A stretch of DNA of 64,000 nt from Fen-1308 sp035319125 (GTDB lineage Bacteria > Nitrospirota > Thermodesulfovibrionia > Thermodesulfovibrionales > Dissulfurispiraceae): NCBI GenBank assembly GCA_035319125.1, contig DATHDG010000034.1:1-64000 (forward strand). The letters are read 5' to 3'. The translations under genes were made by a program, and so were the position numbers. Each line of letters opens with the position of its first letter. Within the stretch, counting starts at the first letter, position 1. Below the pieces are notes generated by a model that was not told the DNA's origin, searched no databases, and saw only the letters and a list, made by a program, of their open reading frames with translations. This document shows positions 31,685 to 40,289 of this stretch, piece by piece.

Positions 31685-32969
31685 GGTTCGCACCGTCAGG
31701 CCCACCGGGGAACGTCATCCTGAAAACGGTCCCGCGCGAGGGGGCACTGTTTATTGATATTTTTCCTCCAAGGGCATCGGACAGCCTTTCAACTATGGCC
31801 AATCCAAGCCCCGTGCCGGTCGTCTTTGTCGTAAAAAAAGATTCGAAGGCGCGGGATACAGTTTCTTCGTCCATGCCTACTCCATTGTCACTAACTATTA
31901 TAATTATTTCTGTACCGGACCTTTCAACGCTCACTTCGATAAGTCCTGCACCGCTGATCGCCTCGACCGAATTTCTGAGAATGTTAGCGAGAATCTGCTT
32001 TATTTTCTCCCTGTCGGAGAGCATTACCAGGTTCTGACGGATATTTTTTTGAATGCTTATGGACGCCATCTTCGCAGGCTCCGACTCCTGCAGCTGTCTT
32101 TCCACCTCATCAACCAAATCGGCCACACTGAACTCATCCATCCTTATTTCCGAAGGTCTCGCGTACAGCAGGAGGTCCTCGGTCAGGCGTTCGAGGCGAC
32201 GGGCTTCGCCTACTATTATGCCCAGTTCTGCATTCCCGCTGCCGCCCTTCTCGGAAAGATATTGCGCAAAGCCCTTTATGCTTCCAAGCGGATTTCTGAT
32301 CTCATGTGCAAGAACAGCCGCCATTTCTCCGATCACTGCGAGCCTTTCCCGCTCGGCCATCTGAGCTGAAAGGGCCTCGGAGCGCTTCACCGCCCTGATG
32401 AAAAAGACCCCCATTATCCAGATCGCAACCACTGCAGCGCCGATGCTCATAGCCTGAAGCCTTGCCTGCCGGATGATGTTCTCTGCAGGATATGGATGAA
32501 GGGCCAGCATCAAGACCTTAACGGCATCACGCGCGTGTATCGGGTAGTTCAGCACAAAGACATCTTCGCCTGTCTTGAGCGTCATATACGCAAACACCGG
32601 TTTGTTCCCGTCAGCCGCAACCGCTATGCCGGCAGAGTCAACTCTCCGCCCCATCAGGTTCTCGTTGGAGTGGAGAAGTATCAAGCCGCTCCGGTCCAAA
32701 AGGGCCATGAAGGCAATCCCGTCAAAGGACGCTTCGGTTATTATGTCCCTGAATATGTTCTCCTTCGGTTTCAGCTCTGTCAGCGAAGGCTCAAGGCTGG
32801 ACGCGATTCCCAGCGCCTGCAGCCTGAGGGATTCATCGGCAGCAGCCACTGAGTTGCGGTAGATAATGATTGTGCTGACCAAAGTTGCAACAGATGCGGC
32901 GAACAAAACGATTGCAAGATAGATGTGAGTTCGTTTAGGCTTGTATGCATGGCGTGCTTCTGCAAGCAT
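31677..32969 (-). CDS. ZraS-like sensor histidine kinase
   Basis: The kinase (430 residues) has two membrane helices (about 15-35 and 170-190) bounding a periplasmic sensor of roughly 130 residues, the phosphoacceptor motif VLAHEIRNPLGSIKGF near 230 and a HATPase domain (ILANILRNSVEAI, DNGVGMDEE, TGTGLGLAIV). The periplasmic loop is the size of the ZraS zinc sensor, but I cannot see the metal site. The frame opens at 33071 inside the upstream AmrS gene; the first ATG after that gene's stop, 32969, is preferred. Metal or envelope-stress sensing is inferred from the downstream ZraP-like target. Confidence 0.82.
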   Translation of the reverse strand: MLAEARHAYKPKRTHIYLAIVLFAASVATLVSTIIIYRNSVAAADESLRLQALGIASSLEPSLTELKPKENIFRDIITEASFDGIAFMALLDRSGLILLHSNENLMGRRVDSAGIAVAADGNKPVFAYMTLKTGEDVFVLNYPIHARDAVKVLMLALHPYPAENIIRQARLQAMSIGAAVVAIWIMGVFFIRAVKRSEALSAQMAERERLAVIGEMAAVLAHEIRNPLGSIKGFAQYLSEKGGSGNAELGIIVGEARRLERLTEDLLLYARPSEIRMDEFSVADLVDEVERQLQESEPAKMASISIQKNIRQNLVMLSDREKIKQILANILRNSVEAISGAGLIEVSVERSGTEIIIIVSDNGVGMDEETVSRAFESFFTTKTTGTGLGLAIVERLSDALGGKISINSAPSRGTVFRMTFPGGPDGANHE

Positions 32970-33006
32970 ACCTGAATTATACACAAAAACTACCGAGACC
33001 GATGGT

Positions 33007-34017
33007 CTATGGCAGTCCTCTTCCTTCAATAACTGCGCTGCAATGGGGACACTTCGAATCTTCAACTGCAACCGTCTTCAGAAAGAACCCAAGCCTTTCG
33101 ACAAGCAGTTTTCCGCAAGAATGGCAGTATGTGTTTTCTCCACCCTCACCCGGCACATTGCCTTCGTAAACGTATTTGAGTCCCGCCGCGAGGCCTATCT
33201 CACGCGCACGCTTCAAGGTGCTAACAGGCGTTCGTGGCCGGTCAAGCAAATTGTGGGTAGGGTGGAATTGAGTCACATGCCACGGGATGGCAGGATCAAC
33301 CGACCCTATAAACTCTGCCACCCACTGAAGGAATTCATCCGAATCATTGAGGGTTGGAATGATAAGGGTTGTAATCTCGACCCAGACGCCAAGGTCTTTC
33401 ATCAGTTTTATGGTGTCGAGCACCGGCTGAAGGCGCGCCCCCGCGACCTTTTTATAGAAATTATCATCTCCCTTCAGATCAATATTGTTGGCATCCAGAT
33501 AAGGAGCGACAACCCGTGTTGCAATTGGCGAAGTGTACCCGTTGCTGACAAAGACGTTCCTAATGCCCCTCTTGTGCGCCAGCCGCGCGCAATCGTAGGC
33601 GAACTCCATGAATATAGTAGGCTCTGTATATGTATATGAAATGCTCAGACAGCCGGATAATTCGGCTTCCGTCACTACCTGTTCCGGCGTCATGTTGTTG
33701 CCTGGTATGCCGGGATGCAGTTTCGGATAATCCGAAATATCATAGTTCTGACAATGAAGGCATCTGAAATTACATCCTACAGTTGCAATAGAATAGGACT
33801 TCGAACCGGGATAGAAATGAAAAAGCGGTTTCTTCTCAATCGGATCAACGTGACGCGCTACGACCCGTCCATATACCAGGGTGTTTAAGACCCCGTTATT
33901 GTTTTCCCTGACAGCGCAGATACCACGCTTGCCTTCCGGTATCGTGCAGTATTGACAGCAGAGATGGCACTTAACTTTGCCGTCGCCAATCTTGTCATAA
34001 AACATAGCCTCTTTCAT
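33007..34017 (-). CDS. amrS: AmmeMemoRadiSam-system radical SAM enzyme
   Basis: The 336-residue protein has the radical SAM motif CNFRCLHC near 82, preceded by an N-terminal cysteine-rich segment (CHLCCQYCTIPEGKRGICAV) and followed by a C-terminal zinc-ribbon-like CHSCGKLLV/CPHCSAVI. That layout, with NIDLKGDDNFY and HVTQFHPTHNLL, identifies AmrS. In many genomes AmrS occurs with AMMECR1 and Memo, but neither is in this window. The protein modification target remains unknown. It is followed by the ZraS-like gene 37 bp later. Confidence 0.87.
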   Translation of the reverse strand: MKEAMFYDKIGDGKVKCHLCCQYCTIPEGKRGICAVRENNNGVLNTLVYGRVVARHVDPIEKKPLFHFYPGSKSYSIATVGCNFRCLHCQNYDISDYPKLHPGIPGNNMTPEQVVTEAELSGCLSISYTYTEPTIFMEFAYDCARLAHKRGIRNVFVSNGYTSPIATRVVAPYLDANNIDLKGDDNFYKKVAGARLQPVLDTIKLMKDLGVWVEITTLIIPTLNDSDEFLQWVAEFIGSVDPAIPWHVTQFHPTHNLLDRPRTPVSTLKRAREIGLAAGLKYVYEGNVPGEGGENTYCHSCGKLLVERLGFFLKTVAVEDSKCPHCSAVIEGRGLP

Positions 34018-34118
34018 AAATGCCCCTCTTGGTCTATGTCTAAATGATATCAGGGCCTGGAATAAGCGACAAGAGCATGGCTTATGTCATAGGAAAAATT
34101 GAGACAAAGAGGCTATAG

Positions 34119-34412
34119 CTAGAACGACGCCTCCTTGCGCGCTGAATCAGACTTTGACGATTTGGCTTTAGTAGTGATTTTGTCTGCCGTCTTATCACGA
34201 GAGTCCGTTTTCGATTCTCTGACAACAGCTTTTCTCCTCACCGCTGTGCGAGCCTTTGCTTTTTTTGCGACTGAAGGCTGATCTGCAGCAAGTCTGGTAC
34301 AAACAATTCTTTCCGCTTCCAACCAGTTATCGAGTTCTCTACCTGGAACACACCCACTTTTCAGGTAAATCTCATAAGCTATCTGCTCAATCTCACGCCT
34401 GTTGTCCATCAT
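34119..34412 (-). CDS. DUF2934 domain protein
   Basis: The 97-residue protein begins with a DUF2934 motif (IAYEIYLKSGCVPGRELDNWLEAER, residues 10-34), a short helical domain of unknown function. The rest is a Lys/Ala/Arg/Ser-rich disordered tail (KKAKARTAVRRKAVV) that could bind nucleic acid or anionic polymers. ATG at 34412 is chosen because GAGGAGG lies five bases upstream. It is a single-gene unit. Confidence 0.75.
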   Translation of the reverse strand: MMDNRREIEQIAYEIYLKSGCVPGRELDNWLEAERIVCTRLAADQPSVAKKAKARTAVRRKAVVRESKTDSRDKTADKITTKAKSSKSDSARKEASF

Positions 34413-34530
34413 ACATGCCTCCTCACACAAACTACTTCAATTCATAGTGCGCCAGTGATAACGCATATTGACCCCTGAAATTGACAACGCTCTTATTTGC
34501 ACCCAAAAGCACTATGGACATCCTGCGCGG

Positions 34531-34574
34531 TCAATCGCTATACATATATACTTCATATCATATAGCGCCAATCA
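34531..34574. repeat. Imperfect inverted repeat in intergenic gap
   Basis: TCAATCGCTATA (34531..34542) is matched in inverted orientation by TATAGCGCCAATCA (34561..34574), with two extra bases in one arm, around an AT-rich centre. It sits upstream of the DUF2934 gene. No T-tract follows, so an operator or mRNA structure is more likely than a terminator. The rest of the 34413..34796 gap (about 380 bases) holds no gene, tRNA or tmRNA that I can see. Confidence 0.3.
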
Positions 34575-34796
34575 ATGATAACGAAATACTTGTTTTGCTG
34601 ATTTTTGTGTAGGGAAAAAGATTACAGATTTAGCATTGCTTCTTATGACCGATGAAGACAAACCGTGAGTTTCGCTGACAGATGAAAAAATCGCCAGTTC
34701 TCAACCAGCACAAACTGAGTTTGTCGGCTACGTGACAGAATAGTAGGTCTGCAAAAAAAGTATCGGCAGCACTGGAAGGGTTCATATCTCATAATG

Positions 34797-35360
34797 TTAT
34801 GTGCGCTGTCTTGCTCTTACTGCATCATCAATAGCTTCCGGACTGAATCCTCTGAGTATGATACCCTCAACATCTATGAGCGGCACCCCGCTGCGGCCAC
34901 CGCTTTTTGAGAGCATTTCAGATCGTGCTGAGGCGTCGCGCTCAATATTGAACTCTGTAAGATCCACTCCCATAGATTGAAGGTGCGACCGCGCCTTGGT
35001 GCAATAGGGTCACCAGTCAGTCATGTACATTACAACCTTTATATCTTTAATTGAGCGGAGCTTTGGCTCCTCCTTTACCGGAGGATGTGGTTCGGCAGCA
35101 AGCTGTCTTGTATTTGATGGTTCGCCTTGTGTTGCCGGCTTAGCGGGCTGCGGAGGCGGAGGAGCAGGCATAGTAACTTGCCTGTCAGCCTGCTGAGCAT
35201 CAGGCGGATAAGGATTCACTGGAATCTTCTTAGGCTCTTTAGAGGTTGCAACCGTCGGTACGGCATTTTCACCTTTTGGCAGAATTTTAGTCACAAGCAT
35301 ATACGTGGAGTACGCCAATGCAATTACTAGTGAGACAATTATTACATTCACAGCTTTCAT
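34797..35360 (-). CDS. Membrane-anchored selenocysteine-containing glutaredoxin (UGA read-through)
   Basis: This 187-codon gene is interrupted by a single in-frame TGA (35012..35010) at codon 117, exactly at the first catalytic Cys of a glutaredoxin: VVMYMTDW-U-PYCTKARSHL. Downstream the frame runs on as a complete glutaredoxin domain (LTEFNIERD, SGGRSGVPLIDVEGIILRGFSP) to TAA at 34797. Upstream is one membrane helix (residues 5-25) and a Pro-rich linker (30-105), so the redox domain is probably periplasmic or anchored. A SECIS-like hairpin follows the UGA and selB is present in this window. The ATG overlaps the smpB stop (TAATG). Alternative: a truncated pseudogene, made unlikely by the intact domain after the UGA. 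Confidence 0.85.
34969..35009 (-). promoter_or_regulatory. Bacterial SECIS element
   Basis: Immediately after the UGA, the mRNA folds as AAGG-C-GC [GGUC] GC-A-CCUU: stem AAGG/CCUU (34994..34997 with 34980..34983), a C/A mismatch, GC/GC, and a GGUC apical loop at 34990..34987. An outer partial helix joins CCC (35009..35007) to GGG (34971..34969). The loop GG lies 19 nt after the UGA, close to the 18 nt I recall for E. coli fdhF. The GGU loop is what SelB binds. Confidence 0.78.
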
Positions 35361-35812
35361 TATTGCTTCCGGCCCTTCATCGCCTTTTCGATTTCGCGGT
35401 TTGCTTCGCGCTCCTTTATAGATTCCCGCTTTTCAAACTCTCTCTTGCCTTTGGCTAAACCAACTTCGACTTTGGCATTTCCATCTTTAAAGTATATCTT
35501 CAGCGGAACCAATGTGTATCCTTTCTGCATAATCTTGCCTTGAAGCCGCACAATCTCTTTCTTATGGAGCAGAAGCTTTCTTGTTCTCAGAGGGTCGTGA
35601 TTCATAATATTGCCATGGCTATATGGACTGATGTGGCAGTTAAGAAGGAATGCTTCTGAATCCTTGATCAGTGCATAACTGTCTTTCAGATTGGCCTTGC
35701 CCTCTCTAAGGGACTTAACTTCCGTACCGACAAGTGACATGCCAGCTTCTAAAACCTCTTCTATGGAATAATCGTGGTAGGCCTTCCTGTTCTGACAGAC
35801 CAGCTTCATCAA
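35360..35812 (-). CDS. smpB: tmRNA-binding protein SmpB
   Basis: SmpB (150 residues) carries tmRNA into stalled ribosomes. The family blocks are evident: NRKAYHDYSIEEVLEAGMSL, GTEVKSLREGKANLKDSYA, HISPYSHGNIMNHDPLRTRKLLLHK and the basic tail KGKREFEKRESIKEREANREIEKAMKG. It overlaps the selenocysteine glutaredoxin gene by one base. No tmRNA gene is visible next to it. Confidence 0.96.
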   Translation of the reverse strand: MMKLVCQNRKAYHDYSIEEVLEAGMSLVGTEVKSLREGKANLKDSYALIKDSEAFLLNCHISPYSHGNIMNHDPLRTRKLLLHKKEIVRLQGKIMQKGYTLVPLKIYFKDGNAKVEVGLAKGKREFEKRESIKEREANREIEKAMKGRKQ

Positions 35813-35902
35813 TCATTATAGCACAGCGAGTTAGATCGTCCCTTCATTTAATCGGCCTGTATCGTATATAATCATCCCATTATTCATTTGGAGGTGACCT
35901 AT

Positions 35903-36325
35903 ATGAAACGCTTGCTTGCCCTGAGTTTGATATTATTGGTCTTCGCAACGGCTTGCGGAAAGAAAGAGGTCAAGAAAGTTTCATCAGATTCAAGACTGAC
36001 AACCGAAGCTTTCGAAGTGGCAGACAAGATAAAAGATGCATATCTGAAAAATGACGCGACGACGATGGAGAGATATGTGACCAGGGATGGGTATATCAGT
36101 ATTTCGAATGCGAGAAAAAATTTCGACTCAGCAGAACTCAATTTTACCCCAATGCTGGTCGAAATATATGGCGACACAGTCCATCTCTACATCTCGTGGA
36201 ACGGCACATGGAAAAAAGGTCGCACTATTTTTGAAGACAGAGGCCTCGCTGATTTCGTCATGAAAGAAAAGCCGCTGAGACTGGATGAAATATTGCGAGA
36301 AAATCCATTCAGCAGGCCGGAATAG
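35903..36325 (+). CDS. Lipoprotein of unknown function
   Basis: The 140-residue protein has a lipoprotein signal peptide with lipobox ATAC followed by GKKEVKK, so it should be lipid-anchored. The mature part begins with a helical TTEAFEVADKIKDAYLKND segment and a beta domain (LVEIYGDTVHLYISWNGTW) resembling NTF2- or DUF4440-like periplasmic folds, though I cannot assign a family. ATG at 35903 is chosen because GGAGGTGA lies eight bases upstream. It is convergent with aat. Confidence 0.7.
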   Translation: MKRLLALSLILLVFATACGKKEVKKVSSDSRLTTEAFEVADKIKDAYLKNDATTMERYVTRDGYISISNARKNFDSAELNFTPMLVEIYGDTVHLYISWNGTWKKGRTIFEDRGLADFVMKEKPLRLDEILRENPFSRPE

Positions 36326-36356
36326 CATCGCTGAAAGGCATGCACAGCTTGCTCTC

Positions 36357-37007
36357 TTACGTAAGCGCTGTTTTCAGCAACTTCAGAAATTCCACGCGCG
36401 GGATTTCGCGAGCTCCAAAGCTCATTAGATGATGAGTTGTAACTTGGCAGTCTATAAGCTGAAATCCGTCTTGCATAAGATTTTCTACCAAATGCACAAA
36501 TGCAACTTTTGATGCATTATCTCGCAGAGAAAACATAGACTCTCCAAAAAAGGCTCTGCCTAGCGCTATGCCGTAAAGGCCTCCCGCTAATTCATTATTC
36601 AGCCATGCTTCAACAGAGTGAGCATATCCAGCCGCATGAAGCTCAATGTATGCTGATTTCATTTCATCAGTAATCCACGTGCCATCCTCATTATTGCGGC
36701 GCTTGCGGGCACAGCCATGTATTACCTGCTCGAACGCCTGATTCATAGTAATTGCAAATATGCCTCTTTTGATTGTTTGTTTTAGGCTGCGGCTGATCTT
36801 AAGTTCATTTGGGAATAAGACAAGTCGCGGATCAGGAGACCACCAGAGAATAGGATAGTCATCAGAGTACCATGGGAATATGCCCATCGAATACGCAAGT
36901 AGCAGCCTTTCAACTCTCAAATCTCCGCCTACCGCAAGAAGGCCGTCACTTTCGGCAAAATCCGGCGGTGGGAATATAAGGTCATCAGTAAGATGGAAAA
37001 CAGGCAC
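36357..37007 (-). CDS. aat: Leucyl/phenylalanyl-tRNA-protein transferase
   Basis: Aat (216 residues) adds Leu or Phe to basic N-termini, marking proteins for ClpAPS. Hallmarks are FPPPDFAESDGLLAVGGDL near 12, YSMGIFPWYSDDYPILWWSPDPR near 39 and GGLYGIALGRAFFGESMFS near 141. It abuts clpA by one base, and clpS is next, so the whole N-end-rule pathway is in one operon. Confidence 0.96.
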   Translation of the reverse strand: MPVFHLTDDLIFPPPDFAESDGLLAVGGDLRVERLLLAYSMGIFPWYSDDYPILWWSPDPRLVLFPNELKISRSLKQTIKRGIFAITMNQAFEQVIHGCARKRRNNEDGTWITDEMKSAYIELHAAGYAHSVEAWLNNELAGGLYGIALGRAFFGESMFSLRDNASKVAFVHLVENLMQDGFQLIDCQVTTHHLMSFGAREIPRVEFLKLLKTALT

Positions 37008-39286
37008 TATGAGTAAGTAAAGTCCAGACGCCCTTCTTTAAGACCGATGCTGACAGTTCCACCCTTCTTGAGTCTGCCGAACAGAAGTTCTTCGGACAAA
37101 ACATCTTTTATCTCTGTCTGCATCAGCCTTGAGAGCGGCCTGGCGCCATAGCGGGCATCATATCCTTTATCGGCCAACCAATCTCTGGCCTCATCGGAAA
37201 GAACGATTTTTATCCTCTTCTGCGTGAGCTGACGGTCAAGCTCACCAATGAATTTGTCGACAACTCTTTTCATAATTAACGCGTCAAGCGAATTGAAGGC
37301 GATGATCGCGTCCAGCCTGTTCCTGAATTCAGGGTTGAAGAGTTTAGTGATCGCCTCTCCACTCTTGGCATTTACATCACGGCTCCTGTCCCCGAATCCA
37401 ATTGATCCCTTGTCCATCTCCTTGGCGCCTGCGTTGGAAGTCATGATCAGGATAACGTTGCGAAAATCCGCCTTCTTGCCGTTATTGTCCGTAAGAGTGG
37501 CATAGTCCATCACCTGTAAAAGTATGCTAAAAATATCCGGATGCGCCTTCTCGATCTCATCCATAAGCAGCACTGAATAAGGATGTTTCCGTATGGCGTC
37601 AGTTAATAAGCCACCCTGGTCGAATCCAACGTAACCTGGAGGTGCACCGATCAGCCTTGCAACAGCATGCTTCTCCATGTACTCGCTCATGTCAAAGCGA
37701 TTGAAAGCAATCCCAAGGACTGCGGCCACCTGCTTGCAGACTTCTGTCTTTCCAACTCCTGTCGGGCCAGTGAAGAGAAATGAACCTATAGGTCTTTCAG
37801 GTGCTCCCAGGCCGGCACGTGATCGCTTAATAGCAGCCACCAGCGAATGAATAGCGTTATCTTGACCAAATACTGCCAGTTTGAGCTCGTTTTCCAAGTG
37901 TCTCAACTTTTCAGTATCCGAAGCCGAAATATTCCTTGTGGGCACCTTGGCAATACCAGCTACTATGCCCTCAATGTCGCGTACGCTAATAACTGTACGG
38001 ACCTTTTCACGCTCCGCCAGTTTAAGTGTCGCCCCGGCTTCATCAATCACATCTATAGCCTTGTCGGGTAAATACTTGTCGCTTATGTGTTTTGCTGAAA
38101 GTTCTGCTGCCGCCCTTATCGCACCGTCCGAATACGATACACCATGAAACCCTTCGTAATAGGGACTCAGACCTTTCAGAATTTCTATCGTCTCATCAAT
38201 GGTAGGTTCATTGATTTCTATCTTCTGAAAACGCCTCGAAAGAGCCCTGTCCTTTTCGAAATGATTCTTATATTCCTCATATGTGCTGGCTCCGATACAA
38301 CGCAATCTCCCGGAATTAAGCACCGGCTTCAGAATATTGGATGCATCCATTGAACCGCCGCTTGTAGCTCCAGCGCCAACAATGGTATGAATCTCGTCGA
38401 TGAAGAGTATCGCACCTGCGATATTCTCCAGTTCCTTTATTGTTGATTTAAGTCTAGCCTCAAAATCGCCACGGTACTTGGTGCCGGCCAGTAGCGCTCC
38501 CATATCAAGAGAGAATATGCCGGATTTCTTCAGTGCTGCTGGAACCTCTCCCATATGTATTTTCAGGGCAAGCCCTTCCACTATAGCAGTCTTGCCGACG
38601 CCCGGCTCTCCTACCATAACAATATTGTTCTTCCGACGCCTGCAGAGCACTTGGATCGTCCGTTTGATTTCAGGCAGACGCCCAACAAGCGGGTCGATGC
38701 CGCCTTCCGCCGCCCGCTCAACAAGATTGACTGTGAATTGCTTGAGAGGATCTCTGGTGTGCTGTTTTTTATGTTCAGATTTTGGAATTTCTGATTCATG
38801 CGGACAGATATGTTCTTCAGGCTTTTCATTAGAAGCTTCTTTCTCATCACTAAACGCGCCGGGCATCCCGTGAGAAACAAACTCCAGTACTGACAAGCGA
38901 GAAATACCTTCCTTTTCCAGGAAATACGCGCCATGAGAGTCATCTTCCAAAAATAGCGCAGCTAATATATCACCTGCATCGACCTCATTTTTTTCAGCGG
39001 ACTCAATATGATTAAGCGCCCTTTGTATCACTCGCTGAAAGGATATCGTCGGCAACGGATTAGCATTGCTATTATCAGGCAGGAGAGGCACATGCTGATC
39101 GAAAAAATTCTCCAGAGCTGCTTTAAGCCTCAACACGTTGCCTCCGCAGCCGGTTATGATATCAATGCCGGTTTCGTCGTGAATGACTGCAAAAAGCAGA
39201 TGCTCGGCTGTCAAATATTCATGCCGCTTACCCTTAGCGTCTTTAATAATTGCATCAAGTGTTATGCCCAGCTCTTTATTTATCAT
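37007..39286 (-). CDS. clpA: ATP-dependent Clp protease ATPase subunit ClpA
   Basis: The 759-residue AAA+ unfoldase has an N-terminal Clp-N repeat domain, a first ATPase module with GEPGVGKT near 220 and a second with GPTGVGKT near 495, and the C-terminal sensor GYDARYGARPLSRLMQTEIKD. The N-terminal INKELGITLDAIIKDAKGKRHEYLTAEHLL is ClpA rather than ClpB or ClpC. ATG at 39286 is chosen because GGAGA lies just upstream and it overlaps the clpS stop by 4 bp. It feeds ClpS-delivered N-end-rule substrates to ClpP (not in this window). Confidence 0.95.
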   Translation of the reverse strand: MINKELGITLDAIIKDAKGKRHEYLTAEHLLFAVIHDETGIDIITGCGGNVLRLKAALENFFDQHVPLLPDNSNANPLPTISFQRVIQRALNHIESAEKNEVDAGDILAALFLEDDSHGAYFLEKEGISRLSVLEFVSHGMPGAFSDEKEASNEKPEEHICPHESEIPKSEHKKQHTRDPLKQFTVNLVERAAEGGIDPLVGRLPEIKRTIQVLCRRRKNNIVMVGEPGVGKTAIVEGLALKIHMGEVPAALKKSGIFSLDMGALLAGTKYRGDFEARLKSTIKELENIAGAILFIDEIHTIVGAGATSGGSMDASNILKPVLNSGRLRCIGASTYEEYKNHFEKDRALSRRFQKIEINEPTIDETIEILKGLSPYYEGFHGVSYSDGAIRAAAELSAKHISDKYLPDKAIDVIDEAGATLKLAEREKVRTVISVRDIEGIVAGIAKVPTRNISASDTEKLRHLENELKLAVFGQDNAIHSLVAAIKRSRAGLGAPERPIGSFLFTGPTGVGKTEVCKQVAAVLGIAFNRFDMSEYMEKHAVARLIGAPPGYVGFDQGGLLTDAIRKHPYSVLLMDEIEKAHPDIFSILLQVMDYATLTDNNGKKADFRNVILIMTSNAGAKEMDKGSIGFGDRSRDVNAKSGEAITKLFNPEFRNRLDAIIAFNSLDALIMKRVVDKFIGELDRQLTQKRIKIVLSDEARDWLADKGYDARYGARPLSRLMQTEIKDVLSEELLFGRLKKGGTVSIGLKEGRLDFTYS

Positions 39287-39594
39287 TCTTTCTCCATAAT
39301 GCATTTAAGCGGGTAACCGTTTTTTCTCGCTGTGCCGTGGACTGCTGAAAGTTTGGTTTCTGCGATTTCGCGTGTATAGACTCCACATATGCCAGAGCCC
39401 TTCTTGTGAACGCTTAACATGATTTGCACCGCTTCTGCTGCCGGCTTGCTGAATATCGTTTCCAGGACATGTATAACAAATTCCATGGTCGTGTAATCAT
39501 CGTTCAGAAGGATGACCCTGTATAATGAGGGCTCCCTTGTTTCGTGCCTGCTCCTTACCCGGATATCTTCGCCTAATTTTGTTCCATCACTCAT
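39283..39594 (-). CDS. clpS: ClpS adaptor protein
   Basis: ClpS (103 residues from ATG 39594; an ATG at 39612 is also open) binds N-degrons and delivers them to ClpA. Recognisable features are REPSLYRVILLNDDYTTMEFVI, LETIFSKPAAEAVQIMLSVHKKGSGICGVYTREIAETK and the histidine that contacts the N-degron. It overlaps clpA by 4 bp. Confidence 0.95.
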   Translation of the reverse strand: MSDGTKLGEDIRVRSRHETREPSLYRVILLNDDYTTMEFVIHVLETIFSKPAAEAVQIMLSVHKKGSGICGVYTREIAETKLSAVHGTARKNGYPLKCIMEKE

Positions 39595-39622
39595 AATGTA
39601 AATAGGCAGCAATCAATCCATA

Positions 39623-39826
39623 CTATTTGCACGAACTGCATGATCCTGAACTGCACCCGGCACAGCCTGAAGAGGTTTGCTTCTCGACACCGCTCATTCC
39701 GAACGTTGAAAATTTCTTTACAACCTTATCAGAAGTACAGTTTGGACAGGATACAGCCGATGAGCCGAACACGAGTTTCTCGAATTCAAGATTGCAAGCT
39801 GAGCATCTATATTCAAAAATTGGCAT
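39623..39826 (-). CDS. FmdB-type zinc-ribbon protein
   Basis: The 67-residue protein starts MPIFEYRCSACNLEFEKLVF and has CPNCTSDKVVKKFSTF, the FmdB zinc ribbon (two CxxC pairs). The tail is Cys/Gly/Ser-rich (CAGCSSGSCSSCK), which could bind further metal. Many FmdB proteins are thought to be regulators, but the role is unknown. It is 28 bp upstream of clpS, on the same strand. Confidence 0.8.
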   Translation of the reverse strand: MPIFEYRCSACNLEFEKLVFGSSAVSCPNCTSDKVVKKFSTFGMSGVEKQTSSGCAGCSSGSCSSCK

Positions 39827-39960
39827 CGCGATCTCCGAAAATGCTGCTTATAAAATCCTTTGGAAACGTGCTTTTATAACATCCAAATGTTCCACAGCAT
39901 ATTTTTTATAATTATAACATATGGCTTATTTGAGCTTGAATTATTGAATCAAATCATTTA

Positions 39961-39969
39961 TGTTATAGA
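39961..39969 (+). promoter_or_regulatory. Extended -10 promoter of hfq
   Basis: TGTTATAGA is an extended -10 (TGnTATAnA) about 75 bases before the hfq ATG. It lies in an AT-rich gap with no good -35. Confidence 0.4.
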
Positions 39970-40044
39970 CAGTTGTAAATATAATTTTTAAATGGCTGGG
40001 AGTGACTAGTGGCATCACCTTAGGGAAAGGAGGAGCTTATATCT

Positions 40045-40284
40045 ATGCCGGAGAGTAAGAACCACAATCTTCAGGACTTATTTCTCAATCAGCTGCGCAA
40101 GGACAGGATACCTGTTGTCGTATTTCTTACCAACGGCGTAAGATTGAAGGGGCTTATCAAAGGCTTCGATAATTTTGTCGTGCTCCTCAAAGATGCAAAC
40201 GAGCAGCTGATTTATAAGCATGCTATTTCCACTATAGTCCCCGAAAAGAATTTAGACTTCAAATCCGAAAGCGGCGACAAATAA
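40045..40284 (+). CDS. hfq: RNA chaperone Hfq
   Basis: The 79-residue protein carries the Sm fold: NLQDLFLNQLRKDRIPVVVFLTNGVRLKG and the Sm2 motif YKHAISTIVP. Hfq forms a hexamer that pairs small RNAs with mRNAs. AAAGGAGG lies 11 bases upstream. A Nudix gene follows 5 bp later in the same direction, so the two are likely co-transcribed. Confidence 0.97.
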   Translation: MPESKNHNLQDLFLNQLRKDRIPVVVFLTNGVRLKGLIKGFDNFVVLLKDANEQLIYKHAISTIVPEKNLDFKSESGDK

Positions 40285-40289
40285 AAGAT

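Noticed and set aside
34413..34796. A tmRNA (ssrA) gene near smpB
   Set aside because: The gap lacks an acceptor-type 5' end, a GTTCGANTC T-arm and a CCA end on either strand.
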